In this document: piece by piece, positions 1 to 7,691 of the stretch | Layout of the letters: each line of letters starts with the position of its first letter | How positions within the stretch are numbered: the stretch's first letter is position 1 | NCBI GenBank assembly: GCA_045633005.1 | Contig: JAZQXT010000080.1 | Location: 1-64,000, forward strand | DNA length: 64,000 nucleotides | Reading direction: 5' to 3' | DNA from: CAG-390 sp045633005 | GTDB taxonomy: Bacteria > Bacillota > Clostridia > Oscillospirales > CAG-272 | Position numbers and translations under genes: made by a program | The notes under the pieces: model-generated | Told to the model about the DNA's origin: nothing | The model's database searches: none | What the model saw: only the letters and a program-made list of their open reading frames with translations

Positions 1-1
1 T

Positions 2-77
2 TGGAGCTGCTAATCAGAGTCGAACTGATGACCTCATGCTTACCAAGCATGTGCTCTACCAACTGAGCCATAGCAGC
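2..77 (-). tRNA. tRNA-Thr (anticodon GGT), CCA encoded
   Basis: Read on the minus strand, a complete cloverleaf is visible. The acceptor GCTGCTA pairs with TAGCAGC, followed by discriminator T and an encoded CCA. The anticodon loop CTTGGTA carries GGT, which reads ACC and ACT threonine codons. The T arm GTTCGACTC is canonical. A perfect promoter lies just upstream, so it is probably transcribed as a monocistronic tRNA or as the first of a cluster continuing past the window edge. Confidence 0.95.
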
Positions 78-90
78 GTCAACAGATGAT

Positions 91-119
91 ATTATATCAA
101 ATCAAAAACGATTTGTCAA
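91..119 (-). promoter_or_regulatory. Promoter of tRNA-Thr
   Basis: TTGACA (positions 114-119, minus strand) and TATAAT (91-96) are separated by exactly 17 bases. They sit 14 bases before the tRNA 5' end, as expected for a strong sigma-A stable-RNA promoter. Confidence 0.85.
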
Positions 120-156
120 TACCTTTTTTGAAAAAAATCACTTTTTTTATCAAATT

Positions 157-197
157 TTTGCAAACCGCGCAAATGCGCGGTTTGCAAAGCTCTTTTT
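157..197. terminator. Terminator-like hairpin after the aldose epimerase
   Basis: TTTGCAAACCGCGC (157-170), loop AAAT, and GCGCGGTTTGCAAA (175-188) form a perfect 14-bp stem. The T run lies on the plus-strand side, so it is strongest in that direction. It probably also ends the minus-strand epimerase transcript. Confidence 0.6.
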
Positions 198-1085
198 TTA
201 GTCCTCGATAATGATATCAAACGCAAGGCGGAAGCTCTCGCCTGCGGAAAGTGCAACGATATCATCCTTCTTTGCGATGTCGTCAACCACGCCGTCAAGC
301 GAGGGAGTGCCGAAGAAGGGCTCAACACAGCAATAAGGAGCTTCGGTAAGGGGCTTGTGCCACAGACCGAGGTAGGGGCAATTGGAAGCGGAGTGGTCTA
401 CGATGACCGCCTCGTTTGCGTTGTTCTTGTTGCGAAGGATAGCCTTGCTTCCCGTGCCTACAAGGAAAACAGCGTCTCTGTCAAAGAGGCTATGTACCAT
501 ATCAAGATACTTGCCGTCGCGAAGCGGGAAATCAACGTACTCACCCGTTCTGAATCTCTCGTCGGTAAGGTAAACGAGCTTTACGTCGCCAGCCTCGGGG
601 AACTCGATGTAGTAGTCCTCGAACTTGCCGCCGCAGAAGGGGATGTTGATACCGGGGTGTCCGCCCGTGGAGAAATACATCATTCCGTCGCCGTTGTTGT
701 AAACGGTGATCTCGTGCTTGACTGCGTTGCCAACGAGGGTGTACTTAACGTCAAGCGTAAAATCGAAGGGATAGATAGCCTTAAGCTCGTCGTTGCTCTC
801 AAGGCGCAGAGTGATGGAATCGTCGGTCTTTTCTACTACTGCGGGCGTGCTTGCCTGCAAAAAGCCGTGGGGGCGCATCTCGTAGGTGTTGCCGTTGTAA
901 ATATATTTATTATCGGTAAGGCGGCAACACACGGGGAACGGGATGATAGCGCGGTCGCGCCAGAACTGCTCGTCACCCTGCCAGAGATATTCTCTGCCGT
1001 TTTTTACGGATACGATGGAATGAAGCTCCGCCTTGAAATCGGAAACGTTTACCGAAAGGCGATCGTTTTTAATAGTGTAAATCAT
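198..1085 (-). CDS. Aldose 1-epimerase family protein
   Basis: Galactose mutarotase-like protein of 295 residues that interconverts alpha and beta anomers of sugars in the cytoplasm. The family motifs are visible: RPHGF at residues 71-75, and GGHPGINIPF at 141-150 with the candidate catalytic His143. A VEP segment near residue 262 probably carries the catalytic glutamate. The length suits the LacX/YeaD-like branch, whose true substrate (a free sugar or a hexose 6-phosphate) cannot be told from sequence. It is a single gene with its own promoter 30 bases upstream and a hairpin behind it. There is no sugar operon next to it. Confidence 0.85.
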   Translation of the reverse strand: MIYTIKNDRLSVNVSDFKAELHSIVSVKNGREYLWQGDEQFWRDRAIIPFPVCCRLTDNKYIYNGNTYEMRPHGFLQASTPAVVEKTDDSITLRLESNDELKAIYPFDFTLDVKYTLVGNAVKHEITVYNNGDGMMYFSTGGHPGINIPFCGGKFEDYYIEFPEAGDVKLVYLTDERFRTGEYVDFPLRDGKYLDMVHSLFDRDAVFLVGTGSKAILRNKNNANEAVIVDHSASNCPYLGLWHKPLTEAPYCCVEPFFGTPSLDGVVDDIAKKDDIVALSAGESFRLAFDIIIED

Positions 1086-1115
1086 TGTGGATTTCCTTTC
1101 AATAGGATTTTCTCA

Positions 1116-1144
1116 ATTATAACACAATATTTTCCTTTTAGCAA
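1116..1144 (-). promoter_or_regulatory. Promoter of the aldose epimerase gene
   Basis: Minus strand TTGCTA (1139-1144), 17-base spacer, TATAAT (1116-1121). The leader to the ATG at 1085 contains the ribosome site GAAAGGAAA. Confidence 0.65.
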
Positions 1145-1172
1145 TATTATTTTGAAAAAATCCTCATTTTCA

Positions 1173-1199
1173 ACAAAACGCGCGAAGGTGCATAAGATT
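1173..1199 (+). promoter_or_regulatory. Possible mother-cell (sigma-K-like) promoter
   Basis: CATAAGATT (1191-1199) resembles the sigma-K -10 pattern CATANNNTA and is preceded at 16 bases by AC (1173-1174). A start near 1206 would leave a 22-base leader containing AGGAGG (1216-1221) before the ATG at 1228. No TATAAT-type box is visible. This is a weak pattern match, supported mainly by the sporulation-like genes downstream. Confidence 0.3.
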
Positions 1200-1227
1200 T
1201 TAGAGATAATGCTTCAGGAGGTGTTTT

Positions 1228-1680
1228 ATGAACGGTAATCATATGAACAACGATGCGCTGAGCGCCACGGGGTACTTGTCCGTGGCAGTAAGGACGGCGG
1301 AGGGCGCGATACCCATCGAGGGCGCGCTCGTTACGGTGCGTAGCGAAAATGGCGGCGAGGGCGACGCTATCGCTTCTTTTCTCACCGACAACAGCGGACT
1401 TACGCCGCGCATATATCTGCCCACCGCGCCGCGTGAGCGCTCTACCGCCCCGGGCTACGACGTACCGTACGCCACTTACAGCGTTGACGTGAGCCGTCAG
1501 GGGTATCACAGCAATCTTTACACGGGCATTCCGATATTTGACGGCATAACCTCAATTCAAACGGCTAATCTCATTCCCTTGCCCGAAAACGGAACTTCGG
1601 GCACGCAAATCCCCGACGAGGTGCTTATTTTTGACGAGTCGAGCTTTTCGCGGCTCAACGGAAACGGAGGTGCAAGATGA
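1228..1680 (+). CDS. Carboxypeptidase-regulatory-like (beta-sandwich) protein of a spore wall cluster
   Basis: A 150-residue protein without a signal peptide. Residues about 13-115 look like a transthyretin-like or carboxypeptidase-regulatory fold, with segments such as GYLSVAVRTAEGAIPIEGALV and YATYSVDVSRQGYHSN. The ribosome site AGGAGG precedes the start. Its end overlaps the start of the next gene by four bases (ATGA), so the two are translationally coupled. The partner is a SpoIID-domain protein with peptidoglycan-binding repeats, which suggests a role in the spore envelope, but no enzymatic function can be assigned. Confidence 0.7.
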   Translation: MNGNHMNNDALSATGYLSVAVRTAEGAIPIEGALVTVRSENGGEGDAIASFLTDNSGLTPRIYLPTAPRERSTAPGYDVPYATYSVDVSRQGYHSNLYTGIPIFDGITSIQTANLIPLPENGTSGTQIPDEVLIFDESSFSRLNGNGGAR

Positions 1681-3104
1681 ACTCTCCCCTCTCCCCTGAT
1701 GCGCCCGGCGCACTTTTGCCGACCATCCCCGAATATATTACAGTCCACCTCGGCTCGCCGCAGTCAAACGCGCGAAACGTAACGGTGCCTTTCCGTGAAT
1801 ATATCGCAAACGTCGCGTCAAGCGAAATATTTCCGACGTGGCCCGAGGCGGCGCTTCGCGCCAACATCCTTGCGCAGATAAGCTTTGCGCTCAACAGAAT
1901 TTACACGGAATTTTATCGCTCGCGTGGATATGATTTTGACATAACGAACTCAATAGCAAACGATCAATCCTTCGTTGACGGGCGCGAGATATTTGATAAT
2001 ATCAACGAAATAACGGGCGATATTTTTGACAATTATCTCGTTCGTCGGGGCTTTGTCGAGCCGCTTTTTGCAACCTATTGCGACGGCGTTGAGGTGACCT
2101 GCCCCGGACTTTCACAATGGGGTAGCGTAACGCTTGCCGAGCGCGGACTTACGCCTTACGCGATACTGCAAAACTACTACGGCGACGACATAGACATCGT
2201 GACGGATGCGCCGATTGAAAACGCAACGGAATCCGCGCCGTCCGTACCATTGCGACTCGGCGCGCGCAACAACGACGTGCGCACCATTCAAGTGCGGCTC
2301 AACAGAATATCGGAAAACTATCCCTCTATCCCGAAAATATCTACCGTTGACGGTATATTTTCATACGATACGGAGGAATCCGTGCGGGAGTTTCAGCGAG
2401 TTGCGGGAATCACCGAGGACGGCGTGGTGGGCAAGGCGACGTGGTACGCCATACTGTTTTATTACAACGCGGTAAAGCGACTTAACGAGCTTGATTCCGA
2501 AGGACTTACGCTCTTTGAGGTCACGCAGGAGCTTCCCGAAGTATTGCGGCGCGGCTCGCGCGGAAATCCCGTGGAGAATCTTCAATATTATATAAACTAT
2601 CTTTCGGAGTTTTACAGCTCTATCCCGCCCGTGGAGCGTGACGGGATATTCGGCGCATCCACGGAGGCGGCGGTGATAGATATGCAAAACACCTTTGGGC
2701 TGACACCCGACGGCGTAGTGGGCGAGGACACGTGGAACAGAATGTATAACGCGTATCTCGGCATCGTATCGACCATACCGCCCGAATATTCGGAAAGTGC
2801 GGCAATTCCTTTCCCCGGTGTCATACTGCGCACGGGCGCGGAGGGCGAGGAGGTAAGCGTGCTTCAACGCTATCTCAACCGCATCGGCGAGGTTTACGGA
2901 GAAATTCCTTCCGTAAACGTGACGGGATATTTCGGCAATCAAACGGCGAGCGCGGTCAGCACCTTTCAGGAGCTTTTCGGTCTTACGCTGACAAACGGAG
3001 TGGTCGACGCGGTGACGTGGAACGAGATAGGCAGGGTGTTTGACGACGTGACCTCGTCCGACCGCTTGGGCGAGGGACAGTATCCGGGATTTCCCGTTGA
3101 GTAA
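1677..3104 (+). CDS. SpoIID-like domain plus three peptidoglycan-binding domains
   Basis: A 475-residue protein. Residues about 35-165 resemble the SpoIID/LytB region, including ASSEIFPTWPEAALRAN, RSRGYDFDITNS and GLSQWG. Three PG_binding_1 repeats follow at about 180-265, 285-365 and 380-460, each ending in a D-G-hydrophobic-G..T-W signature such as DGVVGKATW and DGVVGEDTW. The family acts on or binds spore peptidoglycan; SpoIID itself is a lytic transglycosylase. There is no signal peptide, so export, or release from the mother cell, is unclear. It sits in a three-gene run with overlapping or very close starts. Similar proteins are often labelled spore cortex-lytic proteins, which is not demonstrated here. 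Confidence 0.75.
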   Translation: MNSPLSPDAPGALLPTIPEYITVHLGSPQSNARNVTVPFREYIANVASSEIFPTWPEAALRANILAQISFALNRIYTEFYRSRGYDFDITNSIANDQSFVDGREIFDNINEITGDIFDNYLVRRGFVEPLFATYCDGVEVTCPGLSQWGSVTLAERGLTPYAILQNYYGDDIDIVTDAPIENATESAPSVPLRLGARNNDVRTIQVRLNRISENYPSIPKISTVDGIFSYDTEESVREFQRVAGITEDGVVGKATWYAILFYYNAVKRLNELDSEGLTLFEVTQELPEVLRRGSRGNPVENLQYYINYLSEFYSSIPPVERDGIFGASTEAAVIDMQNTFGLTPDGVVGEDTWNRMYNAYLGIVSTIPPEYSESAAIPFPGVILRTGAEGEEVSVLQRYLNRIGEVYGEIPSVNVTGYFGNQTASAVSTFQELFGLTLTNGVVDAVTWNEIGRVFDDVTSSDRLGEGQYPGFPVE

Positions 3105-3118
3105 ATAAGGAGAACGCT

Positions 3119-3652
3119 ATGGCAAAAAACGAAATAACAGACAGAATAGCAAGGCAAAATCTGCAAAGATATCTGCGCCAGCTTGCGTATTTCGAACCCG
3201 AAATACCTCTCGCCCCCATAGACGGAACGGCGGGCGAGGACACCACGGCGGCTATCAGGGAATTTCAGCGGCTGAACGGACTTAATATAACGGGCGTGGC
3301 AGACAAGGAAACGTGGGACAGGATATACGGCGAGTATCTTTTGTCGCTCGAAAAGGCGCTTCCGCCCATTCCCTTTTCGCCTTTTCCGCTCACTCCTATG
3401 GACTATTCGGCAAAGATGGGCGACAGCGGCTTTTTGGTGCAAGCCATCCAGCACATTTTAGCCGAAATATCGCTGATATACAAAATTTTCCCCGAAATCG
3501 AGGAAAGCGGCGTGTTTGACGAGGCTACCGAAAACGCCGTTAAGACCTTACAGCGAGGCTATTCGCTTGAAGAAACGGGGGCGGTCGACCGCAGAACGTG
3601 GAACGCGCTTGTCCGTCAGTACGAAAAGCGTGGTTTGTATTCTATGGAATAA
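3119..3652 (+). CDS. Protein with two peptidoglycan-binding domains
   Basis: A 177-residue cytosolic-looking protein made almost entirely of two PG_binding_1 units, at residues about 12-78 and 97-170. Each ends in the same signature as its upstream neighbour (ADKETWDRIY and VDRRTWNALV). It starts 14 bases after the SpoIID-like gene with ribosome site AAGGAGAA, so it is the third gene of the same operon. It has no catalytic domain and no signal peptide. It may be a structural adaptor for the three-gene spore wall system; this is inferred from context only. Confidence 0.7.
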   Translation: MAKNEITDRIARQNLQRYLRQLAYFEPEIPLAPIDGTAGEDTTAAIREFQRLNGLNITGVADKETWDRIYGEYLLSLEKALPPIPFSPFPLTPMDYSAKMGDSGFLVQAIQHILAEISLIYKIFPEIEESGVFDEATENAVKTLQRGYSLEETGAVDRRTWNALVRQYEKRGLYSME

Positions 3653-3664
3653 AGCCGCTTTTTT

Positions 3665-3699
3665 CCGTCATAAAATAGCTTGATACTATTTTAGGACGG
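3665..3699 (+). promoter_or_regulatory. Hairpin covering the clpC ribosome binding site
   Basis: CCGTC-A-TAAAATAG (3665-3678), a seven-base loop, then CTATTTTA-G-GACGG (3686-3699) form a 13-bp stem with one A/G mismatch. The stem ends six bases before the clpC ATG and contains GGACGG, the only Shine-Dalgarno-like stretch. It could be a temperature-sensitive translational switch, an operator, or a terminator remnant of the preceding gene. Confidence 0.5.
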
Positions 3700-3705
3700 T
3701 AAGAT

Positions 3706-6138
3706 ATGAAAAGCAAATTCACACAGAAGGCACAAAACACGCTGAACAACGCGCTGACCATCGCAAAGGAGCTGGGGCACGGCTATATAGGCTCGGAACA
3801 TCTGCTACTTGGGCTTCTCGGCGAGCGGGACAGCGCGGCGTATAAGCTACTTTACGCACGCGGGGCGGATGCGGATAAGCTAAAAAACGCCGTCGCCGAG
3901 CTTGGCGGCGGCGAGGCAACGGCTCTTATCCCCTCTGATATGACACCGAGAACGAAAAAAATAATAGAAGCATCCTCGGATATTTCCGCGCGATATTCGC
4001 ACGGCTACATCGGCACGGAGCATTTACTCCTTGCTATTATCGAGGAGCGCGATTGCGTAGCCGTAAGGCTGCTTGAATCCGTCGGCGTGCGTACGCAGGA
4101 CGTGCGGAGCGATATTGCCGCTTTTCTCGAAAGCGTTTCCGAGCTACCGGGCGTATCGCGTCTGCCCGCCCGCAAGGCGCACAAAAAGCAAGAAAGCGCA
4201 ACTCCGACGCTCTTAAAATACGGCAGAGACCTTACCGCCGCCGCGGCTCAGGGGAAGATAGACCCCATTATCGGGCGTGATGCGGAAACCGAGCGCGTGA
4301 TACAGATAGTTTGCCGTCGGAGAAAGAATAACCCTTGCCTTATAGGTGAGCCTGGTGTTGGCAAGACCGCAGTCGCGGAGGGGCTTGCGCAAAGGATAAG
4401 CGAGGGGAACGTCCCCGATATGCTTGAGGATAAGCGGATAATAAGCCTTGACATCTCCTCTATGATAGCGGGAGCAAAGTACCGCGGTGAATTTGAGGAG
4501 CGGATGCGCACGGTCATGGAGGAGATCGAAAAGAACCCCAACGTGATACTTTTTATCGACGAGATACACACCATAATCGGCGCGGGCGCGGCGGAGGGAG
4601 CGGTGGATGCGTCAAACATCCTGAAGCCCGCGCTTGCGCGGGGAGAAATACAGCTTATCGGCGCAACTACGCTTGAGGAATACCGCAAGCACATCGAAAA
4701 GGATGCGGCGCTTGAACGGCGCTTTCAGCCCGTAGCGGTAGGCGAGCCAACCGAGGATGAAACGCTTGATATCCTTCGCGGACTTCGTGATAAATACGAG
4801 GCTCACCACCGCCTTAAGATAAGCGACGAAGCGCTCCGTGCCGCAGTTTCGCTTTCGGTGCGATACGTTAGCGACAGATTTTTGCCCGACAAGGCGATAG
4901 ACCTTATTGACGAAGCCGCCGCAGGAAAACGGATACTGAGCGATTACACTCCGCAGGATATAAGGGAGCTTGAGGGCAGGCTACACGCCGTTATCCACGA
5001 CAAGGAGGAGGCAATCGGGAATCAGGATTTTGAACGCGCCGCCACGCTCCGAGATCAGGAAAAGGCAATAAGGAGCGAATACGAAAAGCTCGTCATATCG
5101 CACGATAACGAGAGAGGCAAGGAGCTTGACGCGGTGGTCGGCTACGCCGAGATAGCCGAGGCGGTGACGCGGTGGACGGGCATTCCCGTTTCCGCGATAA
5201 CCGAGAAGGAGGGCAAGCGCCTGTCCGAGCTTGCCGCGGACTTAAAAAAGGTGATAATAGGTCAGGACGGCGCGGTAGATGCACTCGCCGCCGCAATAAC
5301 CAGGGGTCGCTCGGGGCTTGCTTCCCCGCACCGCCCCATTGGTTCTTTTATTTTCTGCGGCAACAGCGGTGTTGGAAAGACGGCTCTTTGCCGTGCGCTT
5401 GCGCGCGAGCTTTTCGGTGCGGAGAGTGCGCTGTTGCGATTTGATATGTCGGAATATATGGAAAAGCACAGCGTTTCGCGCCTTATCGGCTCGCCGCCCG
5501 GTTACGTTGGCTACGGCGACGGCGGACAGCTTACGGAAAGGGTGCGTCGCAAGCCGTACTCCGTCGTGCTTTTTGACGAGATAGAAAAGGCACATCCCGA
5601 AATTATAAACCTGCTTTTACAGCTTCTTGAGGACGGTCAGCTCACGGACTCGCAGGGGCGGAGCGTTAGCTTTCGCAACGCCGTGGTGATAATGACCTCA
5701 AACGTCGGAAGTAAAAGTAACACCTCAAGCTCGATAGGCTTTATAAACTCAAAAAGCTCCGCCGAGGACGAGGGGCGCGTGCGGCGTGCACTTAGCGAAG
5801 CGTTTCGTCCCGAATTCCTTGACAGAGTTGACGAGATAATTTACTTCCCACCGCTTTCCGAGGAAAGTCTGATAAAAATATGTTACGGAATGCTTGACGA
5901 GCTGATATCACGCGCGGCATCACGCGGAATCACGCTTGATTTTGAAAAAGAAGCCGTGCGGCACATCTGCTTGCAAGCTGACAACAAGGGCGCACGCAAC
6001 CTGCGCCGACAGATATCGGTGCTCGTTGAAAACCCGCTTGCCGCCTTACTTCTTGAAGGTGCGGACGATACTGACGAAAAAATATCAGTTCGTCTTGACG
6101 CTGACGAAAAAAAACTCTTTTTTGATAGAAAAAGCTGA
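3706..6138 (+). CDS. clpC: ATP-dependent Clp protease ATP-binding subunit ClpC
   Basis: An 810-residue Hsp100 unfoldase that feeds substrates to ClpP. Order: two Clp N-terminal repeats (about 1-70 and 80-145, each with GYIG(S/T)EHLLL), AAA domain 1 with Walker A GEPGVGKT near 213, a UVR-type coiled segment near 435-465, and AAA domain 2 with GNSGVGKT near 551 and DEIEKAHPE. Length and domain order match ClpC. Usual ClpC operon partners (ctsR, mcsA, mcsB) are absent. It follows the peptidoglycan-binding genes by 53 bases, and no CtsR box was seen. The start codon is preceded by a hairpin that contains the ribosome site. Confidence 0.95.
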   Translation: MKSKFTQKAQNTLNNALTIAKELGHGYIGSEHLLLGLLGERDSAAYKLLYARGADADKLKNAVAELGGGEATALIPSDMTPRTKKIIEASSDISARYSHGYIGTEHLLLAIIEERDCVAVRLLESVGVRTQDVRSDIAAFLESVSELPGVSRLPARKAHKKQESATPTLLKYGRDLTAAAAQGKIDPIIGRDAETERVIQIVCRRRKNNPCLIGEPGVGKTAVAEGLAQRISEGNVPDMLEDKRIISLDISSMIAGAKYRGEFEERMRTVMEEIEKNPNVILFIDEIHTIIGAGAAEGAVDASNILKPALARGEIQLIGATTLEEYRKHIEKDAALERRFQPVAVGEPTEDETLDILRGLRDKYEAHHRLKISDEALRAAVSLSVRYVSDRFLPDKAIDLIDEAAAGKRILSDYTPQDIRELEGRLHAVIHDKEEAIGNQDFERAATLRDQEKAIRSEYEKLVISHDNERGKELDAVVGYAEIAEAVTRWTGIPVSAITEKEGKRLSELAADLKKVIIGQDGAVDALAAAITRGRSGLASPHRPIGSFIFCGNSGVGKTALCRALARELFGAESALLRFDMSEYMEKHSVSRLIGSPPGYVGYGDGGQLTERVRRKPYSVVLFDEIEKAHPEIINLLLQLLEDGQLTDSQGRSVSFRNAVVIMTSNVGSKSNTSSSIGFINSKSSAEDEGRVRRALSEAFRPEFLDRVDEIIYFPPLSEESLIKICYGMLDELISRAASRGITLDFEKEAVRHICLQADNKGARNLRRQISVLVENPLAALLLEGADDTDEKISVRLDADEKKLFFDRKS

Positions 6139-6168
6139 AAAAATCAAGCCTTTGGATGCAATTTTCTA

Positions 6169-6197
6169 TTGACAAGATTTCTTAATTATGCTATAAT
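6169..6197 (+). promoter_or_regulatory. Promoter of gdhA
   Basis: TTGACA (6169-6174), 17-base spacer, TATAAT (6192-6197): a full consensus sigma-A promoter. It lies 34 bases before the ATG, with ribosome site AAGGAG between. Confidence 0.9.
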
Positions 6198-6230
6198 CGC
6201 ACTATATTCTATAGTATAAAGGAGCATATT

Positions 6231-7577
6231 ATGAAATACAGCAAAGATTTTCTTGCAAACGTAATGGCGCAGGTTGAAGCGCGCAACCCCGGCGAGCCTG
6301 AGTTCCATCAGGCTGTCAAGGAGGTTCTTGAGTCCATCGAGCCCGTTCTCGCAGCTCGCCCCGACCTCGTTGAAGCAGGTATCGTTGAGCGCATCGTAGA
6401 GCCCGAGCGTTGCATCACCTTCCGCGTTTCGTGGATGGACGACAACGGAAACGTTCAGGTAAACCGCGGCTACCGCGTACAGTTCAACTCCGCTATCGGC
6501 CCTTACAAGGGCGGTATTCGTCTGCACCCCAGCGTAAACGCTTCCATCATCAAGTTCCTCGGATTTGAGCAGACCTTCAAAAACTCCCTTACGGGTCTTC
6601 CTATGGGCGGCGGCAAGGGCGGCTCTGACTTCGACCCCAAGGGCAAGAGCGACGCGGAGATCATGCGCTTCTGTCAGGCGTTTATGGCAGAGCTTTTCCG
6701 TCACATCGGTCCTGACACCGACGTTCCCGCAGGTGACATCGGTACCGGCTCCCGTGAGATCGGCTATATGTTCGGTATGTACAAGAAGCTTCGTAATGAG
6801 TACACCGGTGTTCTGACCGGTAAGGCTATCTGCTCGGGCGGTTCTCTCGCAAGAACTCAGGCTACGGGCTTTGGTCTTTGCTACTTCACCGACGAGATGC
6901 TTCGCGACAACGGTCAGTCCTTCGAGGGCAAGAAGGTCGTTGTTTCGGGTTCTGGTAACGTTGCTACCTACGCCGCAGTTAAGGCTACCACCCTCGGCGG
7001 CAAGGTCATCGCAATGAGTGACTCCTCCGGATACGTAGTTGACGAGGATGGTATCGACCTTGAGCTTATGAAGGACATCAAGGAAGTTCGCCGCGCTCGT
7101 ATCAGCGCATACGTTGAGGCTAAGCCCAGCGCAAAGTTCGTTCCCAACTGCCGCGACATCTGGACCGTTCCCTGCGACATTGCTCTTCCCTGCGCTACGC
7201 AGAACGAGCTTGACGCAAAGGGTGCGCAGGCTCTCGTTGACAACGGCGTAATCGCAGTTGCAGAGGGTGCAAATATGCCCTCTACCCCCGAGGCTATCGC
7301 AATCTTCCAGAAGAACAACGTTCTCTTTGCTCCCGCAAAGGCATCCAACGCGGGCGGCGTTGCCACCAGCGGCCTTGAGATGACGCAGAACTCTATGCGT
7401 CTGTCCTGGAGCTTCGAGGAGGTTGACGAGAAGCTTCACGGCATTATGGTCAACATCTACAAGAACGCTGCCGCTGCTGCAAAGCAGTACGGTCACGAGG
7501 GCAACCTCGTTGTCGGCGCTAACATAGCAGGCTTCCTTAAGGTTGCCGAGGCTATGAAGTGGCAGGGCGTGGTCTGA
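6231..7577 (+). CDS. gdhA: NADP-specific glutamate dehydrogenase
   Basis: A 448-residue hexameric-type glutamate dehydrogenase that reductively aminates 2-oxoglutarate to glutamate. The substrate-site segments PYKGGIRLHP (91-100) and LPMGGGKGGSDFDPKGKSD (from 123) are intact, as is a dinucleotide-binding glycine motif (GSGNVA, about residue 243). Length and sequence style match the NADP-dependent biosynthetic class. It is monocistronic, with a perfect promoter and its own terminator. The reverse-strand operon one gene away makes 2-oxoglutarate from citrate, so the two units plausibly form a glutamate-synthesis neighbourhood. Confidence 0.95.
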   Translation: MKYSKDFLANVMAQVEARNPGEPEFHQAVKEVLESIEPVLAARPDLVEAGIVERIVEPERCITFRVSWMDDNGNVQVNRGYRVQFNSAIGPYKGGIRLHPSVNASIIKFLGFEQTFKNSLTGLPMGGGKGGSDFDPKGKSDAEIMRFCQAFMAELFRHIGPDTDVPAGDIGTGSREIGYMFGMYKKLRNEYTGVLTGKAICSGGSLARTQATGFGLCYFTDEMLRDNGQSFEGKKVVVSGSGNVATYAAVKATTLGGKVIAMSDSSGYVVDEDGIDLELMKDIKEVRRARISAYVEAKPSAKFVPNCRDIWTVPCDIALPCATQNELDAKGAQALVDNGVIAVAEGANMPSTPEAIAIFQKNNVLFAPAKASNAGGVATSGLEMTQNSMRLSWSFEEVDEKLHGIMVNIYKNAAAAAKQYGHEGNLVVGANIAGFLKVAEAMKWQGVV

Positions 7578-7599
7578 TCCGTAGATCAGCAATAATTTA

Positions 7600-7627
7600 A
7601 AAAAGCGGCGATCCTCGCCGCTTTTTT
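7600..7627 (+). terminator. Terminator of gdhA
   Basis: AAAAGCGGCG, a short loop, then CGCCGCTTTTTT: a GC-rich stem directly followed by a T run, 24 bases after the gdhA stop. Confidence 0.9.
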
Positions 7628-7631
7628 AATA

Positions 7632-7660
7632 TTGACAAAAAACGCGTTTAATGATAAAAT
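7632..7660 (+). promoter_or_regulatory. Promoter of the repeat-tailed membrane protein
   Basis: TTGACA (7632-7637), 17 bases, TAAAAT (7655-7660). The ATG at 7692 is preceded by GGAGG. Confidence 0.8.
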
Positions 7661-7691
7661 TAATAAATAAAGTTATTATGGAGGATATATT

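Noticed and set aside
3653..3706. CtsR heptad repeats before clpC
   Set aside because: No GGTCAAA-type heptad repeat is visible on either strand.
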